64,000 nucleotides of DNA, taken from positions 2,244,188-2,308,187 of the forward strand of contig OX327691.1 in NCBI GenBank assembly GCA_946807835.1, given 5' to 3'. The stretch comes from Ailanthus altissimus. Its lineage: Eukaryota > Streptophyta > Magnoliopsida > Sapindales > Simaroubaceae. Below the pieces are notes generated by a model. It saw only the letters and a list, made by a program, of their open reading frames with translations, was not told where the DNA came from and ran no database searches. Positions 10,736 to 23,757 of the stretch are shown here, piece after piece (the stretch's first letter is position 1; every line of letters starts with the position of its first letter). Made by a program: the position numbers and the translations under genes.

Positions 10736-11248
10736 GTTTAGAATCTGTAAAAAATATAGTTAAGGCCTCACAAGCACTCCCTCACGTGTTTCACTCAAGA
10801 AAATTTACTTACTCTCGTGTTTAGCACTCAAACGGCTTTTACCCTCTTATGTTCTCACCTCTCTTTGCCTTTTTTCACTCACGTGTCTTCTTTTAACCCT
10901 TAATCAGACTCAAAAATAATCAAGATTCAAGTGGCAATTCAATATGAGAGTCAACCGAGACAAGTCACACGATTCAAGAATACATCCTTAAGAAAATGAT
11001 GCTAGTAACATACGTGGGAAATTTGGTTCAAAGTTGTAGACAAACTGATGAAATTCAAAATTTAGAATTTGCAACAAATTTCTGGCCTTTTCTTTTGTTT
11101 CTCTTTTTTTTTTCTTTTGTCTTTTTTTTTTCTAAATCAGAAACCAGAAATAAAATAAAATACGAATTTATGTAAAGATAAATGGAACAATGAAATAAAA
11201 TAAAAGGATAATTCAAACTTGCCTTGAAACCAAAGCTCTGATACCAAA
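10736..11248 (-). other. Gypsy untranslated leader with tRNA-Met primer site
   Basis: Non-coding leader between the 5' LTR and gag on -. The primer binding site is at 11235-11246 (GCTCTGATACCA on +, i.e. TGGTATCAGAGC on -). A pyrimidine-rich run lies at 11088-11132. No uninterrupted frame of the element begins here. Confidence 0.85.
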
Positions 11249-12138
11249 TGATATGAACCTTGCCAACAATGTGACAAAACCCAGCACCACAATATGGAAT
11301 TGAACCTGAGATCTTCAAGACGCAGGTTTGACGAGTCTTAACCCTTGAGTTAGCAAACCAAGAACCAAGACTATGGATGGATATAGGATGCCACACCAAG
11401 AAACCCCAAGGACACTTCAAGAATCTAGGTGATAAGTTCGGTTGTTTGAACGCCACAAGAACAAGCTTGATAAGTTCAAGTCCTTTCAAGAATGAAAGAA
11501 GAACACAAAAACTCTCAAATATTATTGTCTGAAATCTGTCCTCCCACTCTCAATCTCCATGGTATTTATAGAGACCATAAGAGATGTCAAGTTACAACTT
11601 TCAAATACAAATTTCAAACTTACAACTAATATAACAACAAAATTCAAACTTAATCAAATTTCCAGAAAACATGCCTAAATCAAAGGGATTAAGATTCCTT
11701 GAATATTCAAATTTCCAGAAAACATGGTTTCCTTGAATATTCAAATTTCTAGAAAACATGCCTAAATCAAAGGAATTATGTTTCCTTGAATATTCAAATT
11801 TCCAAAAAACATGCCTACATCAAAGGAATTATGTTTCCTTGAATATTCAACTTTCCAGAAATTCTGCCTTAATCCAAGTGATTAGGTTTCCTTGAATCTG
11901 ATTTGGATTGATTTGAAATGTATTTGGGCTTATGCTAGGCCTCCATGTGTTTGCCCTCCCACAAACTTGTTGAATCAGCCCATTTAATACTTCTTTAAAT
12001 TGCTTGGCTCTAAGTCTTGTGATTGGCCCATTTTGCAAACTTAATATATCATGTGATTGATGGACTTGAGCCCTTCCAAGCCCACGTGCGAATTCTTTGT
12101 CTTATATGCATATAGGCTGTGCAATGTCGTTTGCATCA
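11249..12138 (-). repeat. 5' LTR of the gypsy element
   Basis: 890 bp, about 97% identical to 1690-2579 by eye, including the five-unit ~53-bp tandem array (about 11655-11900). It is followed on + by the second gggtc target copy (12139-12143). Confidence 0.95.
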
Positions 12139-12540
12139 GGGTCATTTCTTGAATATGCTGAAAATAAATTTTTCAAGAAAATTGTTCATTATTTGCTATT
12201 CATCAAAGTAGAAACTCATGATCTTGATGATAAATTTATGTACCTTGTGGACAATAAGTGCATATGTTTTAGTTGGCAGGAGTTTTCACTGATAATTAGC
12301 TTAAAAATAGAAAAATATCCACCAATGAAATAGTTATCCAAAAAATTTAGTCATCGTTTACAGATAAAATACTTACGGTCATGGGATATAACATTGAAGG
12401 ACTTTTTATGGTTGTTTGTAGAGTATGACTTTGAGAAAATAGATGACTAAGATATGATAAAATTATCATTGATGTATTTCATTCATCGCGTATTGTTGGA
12501 TCACAAAGAACAAAGTGTAGCAGGTTTGGAAATGTCCAAA
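12139..12540 (+). pseudogene. DUF1985-like fragment, 3' part (MULE cargo relic)
   Basis: Continues the frame interrupted at 1689: SFLEYAENKFF, then KIVHYLLFIKVETHDLDDKFMYLVDNKCICFSWQEFSLIISL. The pattern of a half-conserved block, then a 'H.LL' helix, then 'F.v....c.FSw.EFslI..L' resembles the plant DUF1985 region of mobile-element proteins. Stops follow after 12330, with recognisable remnants (FIHRVLLDHKEQSVAGLEMSKV) to about 12540. It converges with the MULE transposase relic on -, an arrangement known for plant MULEs that carry Ulp1/DUF1985 cargo. The name is an inference from motif memory; a profile search would decide. Confidence 0.5.
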
Positions 12541-12839
12541 GTGTTAGGGAAATGCAGCTAAAATTCTTAAAATTTGACCTTTTATAACAATCATTAAAAT
12601 ACATAAAAAAGATATAACATTTATCTTCAGTTTTGAATTACATAAGATAACTAACTAAAAATACATAAAAAAATATAACCATCATTTATGGTGCTAAAAT
12701 ATAATAATCATCAAAATACAAAATGATTACATATAATAAATATCCATAAAATATGATTAAAAAAACCACATAAAATTAAGAAAAATCATAACAACATCAT
12801 ATACTCGGTAATGGGATAGGGTTTTGATGAGTCTGTCAG

Positions 12840-15800
12840 TTATATCCATGTTGTTTTCATCATCTATAAGCATTCTTTGATGGTTCATTCATTTGGGATG
12901 GTATACGTTTTTGTCTATGTCTAACAATTTGTTTACGTATAATTAGAGTTTGTTACATATTGCATCTTGTCTAAAACAATCTAATCTAATGGATGGTCAA
13001 CGAAATTGACTGAATTGTCATATGTAGTCACTAAATTCTCAATCATATAATAGAAAGGACAAAGAACCTGATACTATAACTCGGCATATTTGTACATGAC
13101 AATAGTATGGATACATGGCAATTGACAAAAGTCAAACTGCATACAACTGCATGTCTTTATGCTTATGTCGATGACCCCATTCTTATTGCCATTATTTATA
13201 ATTTAACTATAAGTTGTCAACTGGATGAATTGACATTTTTATATATTGATTTTTATGTTTCCAGACCTCATGGTTTGCTCAGGTGGTTAAGTGAATTGTT
13301 ATATTTTTTATAGTTTCTTTTCTATTATAAAACTAATTTTGTGTTAACTCCCGTATCTATTTAACTAATGTAGTAATAGGTAAGGAACACACTTATTTTG
13401 CCACCACATTAATATTTTTTATAATATTAGTGGTCATGATATCATATCTCCCAAATGCACCTATTGATCTGGCCTACTTAGTGCAACCAACTTTCTTTTT
13501 CAATTAGTTAATTGCCTAAAGGTTCATATCTTACATATTATTCATTTAGTTTTAAAATCAGACAATCAATATGCCTTTGCAGCAAAAACATATGCAGTTT
13601 AGAATCCATCTTTCTTCACCTTTTTTTATTGGAAGCTTGTACTTTATGATCAGATTCTCCTTTAGGTGATAGATACACACCTTATGGTAGGCATTGTGAA
13701 ATACTTTATAAATAGACTTCTTAATTTTGGTATGCTAATTTGATACAAAGGCTATATCATTGATATCACAAATAACACCCTAATATTTCTCTATAAACCA
13801 TTCTCAAGATGCATCATATTTAAAATTAACAATGCCACATGTCAATGAATAAATTTTATTATTTCCATCTTTACAATTTACAACAAATATAGAACCAAGA
13901 TATAGGCATTTCAAGAAATTATCATCAATAGCAAACACTGATATGATAGAAAAGTGAAAACTTCGAATACAAGAACCCAATACAAAAAAAAAAGTATAAA
14001 AAGCATCCACTATCATCTATCTTATGTCACAATGCTTGGATTCTCATTTTCTACCATATAGCAATATATAGGAAGTAGTCTAAATGAATTCTTTAGATAC
14101 CAGCTATTAACCTCAGTGCACGCTCTTTAGCCTAATAAGCCGTCATGTATGTCAAATTCACACCATTTTCCTCAAATACATCAACTTGTATCTCTTTTGG
14201 TCTCTAAATTCTATTGACATTTGCGAATTTATTTTTAATTATTGCAGCAATAATTCAACTATTGACTTGATAATGCTCATCACGCAATTGGTTTAACTGA
14301 CATGTGTACTCTTTGTCAATCCTTCACAGGGTGAAATATTTTCGTGCATTTATAGATACAGTAAAAACGTACCACTTGTTGTTTGTGTGATTTATGAACG
14401 TAAGTGCACTTTATCATAAAAAAGTAATATAATAAAAATAGAGTATCATTCTCAAGATGACTTGTTAAGTACTAACCTATCTCAGTTCTTAATTTATCTA
14501 AAATATTGATTAAAATATACAGAATTAATAAAATATAAAATAAAAAGAAATAAAAGATAACAAGAGTCGGAGCAGTAAAATTTATGAATTCACCAATAAA
14601 AATAATCCTAGGTTTCAATCTTCATTTTACACTTTGTCTAAATTACTAATTCCCCTATTTGAATCAATTCTTCAACTAAAATTGCAAACCAAGAATCTTA
14701 AATTACCTACAAGCCTATTCTGATGGTCAAGTACGAATATCCCTTTTTAATTAACTCACTATATTCCTGTCAAGTAAGTATATTCTTATCTTATATGAAC
14801 TCATCATAATAATCAATGGCCATATGTTATTCTATTTATGGCTAATCCTAGATTCTCTTTTGCAAGTTCATAAAGGTTACCTAATCAAGCTAGATGATGA
14901 TCAAGCATTTAAAAAGTATTAAATACAAGATAGAACAAATAATTCAATTATTGAATAATATGAATTAAGAGATAAATATAATTTAAACTACATGTATAGA
15001 TTTAATTGAAACCCTAGAAAAAAATATTTTTTAGTTCTTAATGAAATAGAGAGTTTTAGAGTGTATTAAGTTCAACATCATAGAGATAACAAATAAACTA
15101 AGAAAGATAAAGAAAGAAAAAAGCAAATCTGTGATACTCTGTATTCTTCGATCTTCAATATCTTCTTTTTTTAATTTTATTTCTTTGATTCTCCAAAAGT
15201 TTGCTCTAAACTTTCAAAGAGTTGTTCTCTCTATTGCTCTCTATTCTCCTATTTTGAAATAGACTTTTTGGTCTTCTATTTACAACATTTCATCTTCAAA
15301 TTAGGGTAAGAGCTTTGAACATAAGTCAGACTTAGAATTTTAGATTTAGTACCTAGCGTCCAACGCCGTGGCCTTGGCTTTCCAACACTGCGTCGCTCAC
15401 TTTCTACCCATCCTTGCTTTTTTTTGATCGTCTATGTGCCGCGACGCTGAGCACTATAGTAGTTATTATAACATGTTACTGTTCAAGCGCTAAATTTGAT
15501 ATTTTTGCATTGTTTTCTTTAGATTTTTATCCTAATAGCTCTATTGACTTCCAATTTACAAAATGACAATAAAATATATAAAAAACTAAATATTCATGCT
15601 TAAAATAAACAAATGCTAAGTTTAAGAAAGCGAAAATATAAATATAAAATACACCCATCACTTGTACCTTTAATCATCACATTTACCTTAAATTGATCTT
15701 TTGTAGACCTATCAATTTTGAAGCTCTAATTACCTTTCAATGCAAGTTAGCTAAGAGCATCATATATTGTATTCTTGTTAGGACATAACTTGCCAATGCT

Positions 15801-16115
15801 AACTTCTCCCATTCCTAAGCATGATACTGCATATGATGAATTCATGTTAGAAAGTGGTATTGGAGGGAGAAACTGAAATGGGTTCTATGGTTCAACAATG
15901 TTGTCTTGCTAATCCAAAAGGGTTGAACATAAATCATAAACTATTCCATATTCTCTTATATGAAAATTATATATATCATTGGTCTCTGCCAAGTAGCCTT
16001 CATTGCCCTCTTCTATATCATTCAACCAATATATTCTTCCATCCTCATCTACATTATCATCGTCATAAACGTCCTTATCTATTCGGCTGTCATAATAAGC
16101 ATGATTGGTTATCAT
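12840..16115 (-). pseudogene. Mutator-like (MULE) transposase relic, split by a solo LTR
   Basis: Read on - from 16115. An acidic N-terminal stretch (15909-16115) is followed by a zinc-type N-domain (IGKLCPNKNTIYDAL, about 15760-15850). A solo LTR (14380-15660) interrupts. Beyond it comes the DDE core: FFVLGSCIRSFHFSIISVFAIDDNFLK, then LGSIFVVNCKDGNNKIYSLTCGIV (13804-14016), then AYHKVCIYHLKENL (about 13660). A RYDIMTTNI / LPITTLV block follows at about 13380-13470, and the tail RHRQKRIPSQ near 12900. These motifs occur in this order in plant MuDR-type transposases. Many stops and frame changes make it non-functional. Terminal inverted repeats were not found. Confidence 0.75.
14380..15660 (-). 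repeat. Solo Athila-like LTR
   Basis: A 1281-bp sequence starting TG and ending CA, bounded by perfect 5-bp duplications cttgt (14375-14379, 15661-15665). It aligns by eye with the LTRs of the Athila-like elements in this window: the long AT stretches, a CTTTTTGGTCTTCTATTTA-type block near 15265, a GC-rich block at about 15355-15450, and an end AAATACACCCATCA. No internal region is left, so it is the product of recombination between two LTRs. It lies in the MULE transposase relic. Confidence 0.85.
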
Positions 16116-16650
16116 TATATCTTACTAGAAAAAATTAATAGTCAACTGTGGTGTTAGTTAGAAATACATTTGGTATTGTTAAGGCCATTCTACAAACTTC
16201 TTTACTATTGCTTGAGGAATAAAGTGATTATGATAAACGTATAGGAACTTGTGCAATATCATCTCTTGTAAGGTGTCTAAGATTTATATTAACATATAAT
16301 GGTATCAAACATCTTCTATTAATCCTTATGAAAAACTGTATACCTTAATTATTTCAGATTGCAAACAATATATCATTCATTCCCATTGTGGACACTAAAA
16401 TTCTCATAATGGCACTACACTTATCAGAATTAACTCTAATTCCACAACAAAGAGTGTTATAAAGTTGTTGATAATTCACACTTTTAAGAACCCTATATAC
16501 CAATGCTTTGGTACCTAATATATCTCTTTTGACCATTATTAGAGCACTCCTACCTTCTCCTAAAATATACAAGAAGTTGCTCAACTTTATAGTACCTATA
16601 TAAAAAAATAGAAAAAAATAACAAAAATAATAAATCAATAATTTGGCGCG
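16116..16650. other. Spacer, no gene seen
   Basis: AT-rich single-copy-looking sequence between the MULE relic and the Athila-like element. A 94-codon frame on - (16354-16638) has no recognisable motif and no start context. It may contain more decayed MULE sequence. Confidence 0.5.
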
Positions 16651-16655
16651 ATAGG

Positions 16656-18055
16656 TGATAAGGGATTAAATGTACTATTATATGTAACACTTTAGACATA
16701 AGTTTTGCTCTAAATTATGAATATATGACTATTTATTTGTGTTTTTTTGATCATTTATATGTTTATGAACCAAGGCGTGAAGATTTGAGACAAATCGGAA
16801 GCAAAACGGACAAGAAAAGATAGAGAAATAGCAAAAATTGATAGACCGACCATACAGAACTGGGCGCTGCGGCCCCCAGGGCAGTGAGTGGGGCACTGCG
16901 ATGCCCAATCTCAGTGCCCCAGTACCTAGTTGTGATCCACCAAAAGGCCGTTTCTAGGTCTGGGTGCCTAGCGCTCAGTGCCATGGTGCCCGTGTGACAA
17001 AAGAAACACCCTCTCAATTCTCCTATTTCGACTTGGATTCGAAGTCCCTCAACTTTAGGGTTTCTAAGACCTATAAAAGCACTATTTTCTGAGCCAAAAC
17101 ACAGACTTTATTAGAGGCAAAACTTAGGAAAATAATTCACAATACAAAACAAGAGATCAAAGCCAAGAATTCAAGATTGGAGATCAAGATTGGTGCATTC
17201 AAGGAAGAGATAGAGGTGATCCAAGGCATTAGCTTTATGTTATTTCTTCTATTTTCTCAGTTTATGATCCTGTTCATCATGTTTTCCATTAAATGCTTTA
17301 ATACTCTTGGATTTGTGATGAGTTAAACTCTTTTGATCTATGGTTAGACTTTTGAACCTAGTATGTAATTGAATTTTATTGACTCTTAGTTTAATGAACT
17401 TAATATATTAAATTGATTCATTCTATCTTATGTTTATTACTTTCATTATATTTGGCCAATATCTTGAATAATTAAGGAGTCGTAATGAAGTTGACGGAGG
17501 AATTTATATGTTTAGCTTATGATAGTTTAATACATGATTATAGGGTGACATCAATGAGTTTCATATATGATAGAAAATATACCTAGATGGGATGTATGGA
17601 GTGAATTAGACATATTTTTAATGAATTACATTCTATTCGAATTGCCATAGACATATAGGTAATTGTTAGAATTTTTAATATAGTCACTTAAACATCAACA
17701 GAAACTTGTGATGAGATTAGTGTCATAGTCAATAATTGTTATTCAGGAATTAACTAAGAGGTTAATAAATCTAATAAAATATTAAGGGATAGTTGAAACC
17801 CTAGATTGTTATTAATTAGTGAATTCAACCCTTTGCTTGCTCTTGATTAATATTAGGTTTAATTTGATAGAATTAGGTTAATTAGATTCCATTCTTATTT
17901 TGATTCATTGGGATAAAAGTTAAGTAGCACTAATTTTAGTAATTGATTAAAAGAAATAGATTAAATAGTTTTTGTGGGAATGATAACTTGGACTTAAATC
18001 CTATATTACTTGATACGATAGTGTGCACTTACGCATAACTGTTATTAATACACCA
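16656..18055 (+). repeat. 5' LTR of the Athila-like element
   Basis: 1400 bp. It contains a GC-rich block near 16861-16985 with repeated GCACTGCG/GTGCC words, and a likely TATA/leader region (CCTATAAAAGCAC) near 17070. It ends ATACACCA at 18055, immediately before the primer site. Confidence 0.9.
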
Positions 18056-18295
18056 GGTTTTTGGCGAAGTTGTCGGGGATTAATTTTTTTTTCTATTTTT
18101 TAGATTAATACTAATACCAAACTATTTGCTTTTAATTCAAGTTTTTATTTTTTAAAATTTGTTACTTTGATTTGTCTTTATTTTGTGTTTTGATAGTTCA
18201 TGTGAAGGACCAAAAGTGTTGAATTGACTTCTTTTGATCATGAGATCAAAAGAACATTGCATAAAATTTGACGTGAGAGCCAACGATCTTTAAAC

Positions 18296-20818
18296 ATGGC
18301 AGAGAACAATAACCACATCAACAATCCTGTGTTTGAGCTTATAATACTACAAAGAGCATTAAAAGAGTATGCAGTCCCTACTGCAGATGGTGTTCAGTCT
18401 AGTATTCAACGACTAACTGTAAACACTAATAATTTTGAGATCAAGCTGAGTACGATTCAAATATTAAAAGAGTCTGTACAGTTCAATGGTGCTCCTAATG
18501 ATGATCATAATATGCATATCATGAATTTTTCGGAGATATGTGATACATTCAAGTATAACAGAGTCTCAGATGATGCCATTCAACTTAGATTATTCCATTT
18601 CTTCTTAAGGGATAAAGCAAAGAGTTGGTTGGTTATATGAGATGACTTAGCTAGAAATTTTTAGCCAAGTTATTTTCACTAGTAAAGACAGTAAAGATAA
18701 AAAAATGACATCACCTCATTTAGTTAGATTGATGGCGAGTCGCTATATGAGACATGAGAGTGCTTCAAAGACATGTTGAGGAAGTGTCCTCACCATAGAG
18801 TTCCTAAATGGTTATTAGTCTAAATGTTCTACAATGGACTAGTAGGCAATTTGAGGACCATTGTAGATGTTGTTGATAGAGGAGCTTTAATGAATAAGTC
18901 TACAGATGAGGCTTATGATCTACTAGAGGAGATGACATCAAATAGTTACTAATGGCTAGCTGAGAGGGTTACACCTAAAAGAGTCATCGGTGTGCATGAG
19001 ATTGACGTATTCAATGTATTGACAATGCAAATCAATACGTTATCTAAGAAGTTTGATGCATTGAACACCATCAAAACCCAACAAGTGACTTGTGAATTTT
19101 GTGGTGATAACCATATGAATGGGTGGTGCATGGAGACAACAAATTATGTGGGCAATTTTAATAGATAACAATATAACCCATAATCAAATTTCTACAATCT
19201 AGGGTAGAGAGATCATCCAAACTTCTCTTGGCGTAACAACCAAGGAGAGTTATCTAAACCAATGAATCTCTCAGAATTTCAGCCACCGTAAGAGAAAAAA
19301 CCATCATTGGAAGACATGCTTACGCACTATATGAAGTCAAATGACGCCATCATGCAAAACCATTAAGCAACTTTAAAGAATTTAGAGGTTTAAATGGGAT
19401 AACTTGTTGTTGCAATTAATAAGCGACCACAAGGAGCTCTACCAAGTGACACCGAAGCAACCCACAAGAAAATATAGTGCAATACCAAGCCGTCTCCTTG
19501 AGAAGTAGTAAGATCTTACAAGATAACACCTTCAAACCACCACTTTCAAGTATGAAAGAGATGAAAAGGTAGTACAATAAGATGAAGTGTAGCTATATAA
19601 ATCACCTATACCTTTTCCTCAAAGGCTACAGAGGTGTAAACCATATGCTGAAACAGAAAAATAGTAGTGTACAAGTCTAGAAATTAGTGCAGAAATGCAG
19701 AAAGATGCAAAATTTTCAATAGAAGTGCATAAATTGGTATTCAAGTGCAGAAAAATCCTAGAGTGTAAAAAAGTAAAAATTTATCATAAAATACAAGTAG
19801 TAACATAATCAGCATTAGTCTCCACCTCCACCATTCCCTCAGAGGCTACAAAAGAAGAAATTAGATAACAGTTTTCTAAATTTCTTGAAATCTTTAAGAA
19901 ATTACATATTAATCTTCATTTTGTAGATGCGCTTGAACAACTGCCTAGCTACGTAAAGTTTATGAAGAGCATCCTTTCAAAGAACAAGAGATTGGAGGAT
20001 TATGAGACTATAGCATTGACAGAGAAGTGTAGCGCCATCCTTAAAAAAAAACTACCTCCTAAGCTCAAGGATCTCGGGAGTTTTACCATACCGTGCTCAA
20101 TTAAAAATCATAACTTTGGAAAAGCACTCTGTGATATAGGAGCGCACACTAATCTCATGCCTTCTCTTCATCTACAACAAGTTAGGTTTGAGAAAAGTAA
20201 AGCCTATCAATGTCATACTCTTACTTGCTAATTGATGTCTCACCTATCCTAAGGGAATTATAGAGGCGTGCTAATAAAGGTGGACAAGTTCATCTTCTCG
20301 ACTAATTTCATCGTCTTGGATATGAAAAAAGATAAGAAGATTCCTATCATTATTGAAAAACCTTTCCTAGCCACTGGATGAACTATCATTGATATCCAAA
20401 AAGAGAGTTGATCATGAGGGTGCAAGATGACATTATCACATTAAAAGTCTTTAAAGAGATCAAGTTGCCATCTGAGAGTGAAGACTATTTCAGCATAGAT
20501 GTGGTGCACCTAAACACCAAACAGCTCAAAGACATAAATACATTGAATCTTTAGATTCGAAAAAAGGTGTTAAAGCACAAGAGGAAAAGAAAGAAGAAGA
20601 ATGAGTAGCACAAAGATGAAAGGTTCAAAGAAAAAGGCAAAAGAAACTCACTTTCTCGGTTTAAGATTAAAGTCTTGTTGGAGAATCGTAAAGAGAATGA
20701 AGCGATAACTACTGCCCAAGGCTTAATTGCAAATATATGGAAACCCAAAGAGAGGAGTGCTGACAAGATCACATATAAAGATTCCTCTATAATCACCTTT
20801 GATCCTCCACGAGAATAG
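18296..20818 (+). pseudogene. Athila-like gag and protease
   Basis: The ATG at 18296 starts a 114-codon Gag piece containing NFSEICDTFKYNRVSDDAIQ and FFLRDKAKSWL, hallmarks of Athila-type Gag. The frame then breaks several times. A knuckle-like CEFCGDNHMNGWC lies near 19090-19130, then SLEDMLTHYMKSNDAIM and RPQGALPSDTEATHKK near 19300-19470. The protease begins near 19930 (LTEKCSAILKKKLPPKLKDLGSFTIPCSI) with active site CDIGAHTNLMP in place of the usual CDLGASINLMP. Remnants such as KVDKFIFSTNFIVLDM and RVQDDIITLKVF continue to a stop at 20818 after ITFDPP. RT does not follow; the non-coding tail comes directly after. Confidence 0.88.
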
Positions 20819-21552
20819 AAGAAAGCCTCGTCAAGCCGACTACGTTAAATCCAGCACTTCTGGGGAGATAACCCAAGTAATTTAATTTTAGGTTTAGTTT
20901 GATTTACTTTAGTTTCTTTTCTTGTTAGGAATAAAATAGCAAGTTGAGCATTCAAGGAAGCAATACAAGTAATTACAAGCGTTAAGAGCCAAGAAAAAAT
21001 ACAGTCACATCAATAGATAACAACGTTGCAATGCTTAAACTTCATTTACCTGGGAAGTGTCTTACTCTCAAGTCTTTATTTTTTGACATTGGGGACAATG
21101 TCAAATTAAGTCTTGGGGTGGGAAACACTTTTTGTGTTTATCTTTGTAGCATGAATTGATTGGTTGTCTTGTAGGTTAATTTTTTTAGTTTGTTAGTTTT
21201 GCTTAAGATGATGATCATTAGTCCATAATAAGAAATAGAATATTGGTTGAATTTATTTTTACAAGTCTCTAGGAAACAATAGACGCTTGAGATAATTCTT
21301 ATATCATGAATCTTGGACTGAGTTCAACTTTATTTTTGATCACTTATTCTTGAGCACATTGAGATAAACATGTATTAATTAAATTTTTTTTTACTTAAAA
21401 ACACTCTTGCTTAAGTAGTATACCACAATCTTGAGAACCAACACTCTAGAACTTTCTTGATTACTACTTGATGCAAAATCTTAGAAAACACATGAATATA
21501 AAAATGACATTAGGTCATCTTTGGATCAATTGAACCTTTTCTAGCCTACCTT
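20819..21552 (+). other. 3' untranslated region of the Athila-like element
   Basis: Begins with a GGAGATAACCCAAGTAA-type motif about 50 bases after the stop. A GGGGACAATGTC / TCTTGGGGTGGG block follows at 21091-21122, which Athila-type elements carry downstream of their coding region. No open frame is present. The same order is seen on - at about 42360-42620 in the second Athila-like element. Confidence 0.75.
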
Positions 21553-21557
21553 AGATA

Positions 21558-23757
21558 TATTGGGTTATTTGGGTTGGGCGAATAAAACTTAGGGTGCTTG
21601 CATGTGGGTTGTGTTCATCATACAAACAATATACATATCTCATACATATATGTGCACAGCGGAAGATTAAATATAATGAACACAGAAAATAACATTTGAT
21701 TAAACTGAAATTCGAAATTGAGAAATATCACCAATGAAGCCTTTGGATTAATTTTCTTTGAAGTCCACCATGAAATGAATCTTTGATCAATTCTAGCAAT
21801 TAACAAGGGTGGGTTTGATTGTCTAGAATGGCAGCATCTTAATCCAGCATATATGTTTAACTCTTAAACATTTTTCAAAGTTAAACAATTTAACTTAATC
21901 AAATTTGTTTTTCCTTTTATTCAACTCTTGAATAAATAAAACAAATCTTGTTTTTAGTTATTACATTTAGTAACCATTTATCTAGTTTGTTTTGTTGTTC
22001 TAACACTTAAAATACAAAACAAACAATTTCAATTTCTCAAATTGAATTGGCTCTCAAAATGCCAAACTTAAAATCTAAAACCAATTTCAAAAATTCATGA
22101 TTTTCAATTTCATTTCACTTTATATACAAATGCATAAATTTCAAACTAATTTGAATTTCATTTGCATTTCATTTGGCTTAACCTAACATTAGTTAACATT
22201 TAACCATAGTTAGATTATTTTAACTTAACCTTTAAGTTAATAAATATTTAATTAATTTAACCATAGTTAACTAACTTAACCATGGTTAGGTTAACCTTTA
22301 CTTAACCATTAAGTAAAGTTAACTAACTTAACCTTATGGTTAACCTTTAACCCTAGTTAAGTTAAATCATTTATTTAATAATTAAACAAATAAATATTTA
22401 TTTTAATTATTTAACAATTAAATAATCACAAAGTGAAATTACTATTATATCCTTACTCGGTTACCAAGTTAACCTAAAGTGGGTCCCATCATTTAACCAT
22501 ATACTTTAGTTAACGTAACCTTAGTAATTGCTGAATTATACTGTATTGAACAATTCAATACGATACACTGTCCAAGTGCTCAAAGAGTACATTTCATATT
22601 GGGACTTTCTAGGTCTACACCTGATTTGTCAAATGGAACTATTCCATTAATCCGTAATCGATGCCCTACGCACACGTTACGAATATTACAAATCAGCGTG
22701 TCAGACCATACAAGTTGAGGTCATAACGTATACGTATAATCCTTCCATCATTTATACCCTGGATGTGCGGGGATATAGATCAGCACCATCAAATCCTCAT
22801 TTGCTCATCCAATAATCTTATCTCCAGATTCGTATCTCGATAAATAATATACGCAAACATTTTTGCTATATTGTTTAACCCTGTGGGAAACTCTTTTCCC
22901 GGGTTTATGCTTGTGGCCACAAGACTTTATGAAATACAATCTCGGAGCATCGGATATACAACTTACCTACGTAAGCTGATGGATCCCGTATCTACGTACA
23001 CCGGACTCCATGAGCATCGGACCATACCCAGCGACACATAGCGGTCAGACCATGAAAGGTCTTTGACATATGTGGAACCAAAGCATGATGGATCACTCAC
23101 AAGACCACCGTGGCGCTCAGGTCAAAGGACCACGATTACTACTCAACTCGAGAGGACCTTCCTTTGACGGTTTCATAGGATATCTATTGGGGTCCTCATA
23201 AGTCTGTTCAGTATCCAGTCCTGGCTGGATACCCGCATGTCTATACAAGCTCTAAGCTCATGGTTAGCTAAGAACAACCATCTGAACTAGTCAGATATAG
23301 ACATACACTAATCTATATATTGTGAATTCACCGATAGACCCGTATTGATGATCATAGATCAGGAACATTATATTTAAGACATACTTACATAATGATATTT
23401 CTTAGCTCCTATTGCAACTCTTTGCAACTATATCATTACAAGTATACTCTCAGGTCTTTGTCCCATTATAGACAAAGTTCTAACTCTTTAGACCTCGCTG
23501 ACTCTTATAAAATGATAACTATTAATAGTGCTAACTATTAGCATTTATAACTCTCAGCTTTGATAACTATTAGTTCTGGTCTAAACTCCTTTAAACCAGA
23601 TCTGAACTATTTCATATCAAACAATGTCTGTAATGTTACAAGCATTTTACCATATTAATATGATATTAACAATCTTTATTCGAAATGTTTATTGTATAAA
23701 TATTAACAATTAATATTCATACAATATTGGAATGGCACGTGAGCACCAGCTCCAACA
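21558..23757 (-). repeat. Solo LTR a of the ~2.1-kb TGTTAG family
   Basis: 2200 bp with perfect duplications agata at 21553-21557 and 23758-23762. Removing it rejoins a stretch that matches the second Athila-like element (near 41900). It ends CCAACA on + (TGTTGGAGCTGGTGC on -). Shared landmarks include CACAGCGGAAG near the left end and ACCATACCCAGCGACACA at about 23023. Confidence 0.88.

Larger units (their letters stand above)
1690..12138 (-). mobile_element. Ty3/gypsy LTR retrotransposon (degenerate), interrupted by a nested element
   Basis: Two 890-bp LTRs (1690-2579 and 11249-12138) flank gag, protease, RT, RNase H and integrase frames, all on -. The 5-bp target duplication gggtc lies at 1685-1689 and 12139-12143. 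The primer binding site, complementary to initiator tRNA-Met (TGGTATCAGAGC on -), is at 11235-11246, two bases inside the 5' LTR. The polypurine tract (AAGAGGGGGAGAA on -) adjoins the 3' LTR at about 2580-2595. By eye the LTRs differ at about 25 of 890 positions (near 3%), mostly transitions, so the insertion is fairly recent. The gene order gag-PR-RT-RH-INT is that of gypsy elements. The reading frames carry several nonsense and frameshift changes, and a 3578-bp younger element splits the integrase. Confidence 0.95.

Noticed and set aside
13107..13313. 68-codon frame on + with a YVDDP-like string resembling an RT box
   Set aside because: The other strand here matches the MULE transposase relic in order and frame, and no further RT motif is nearby.
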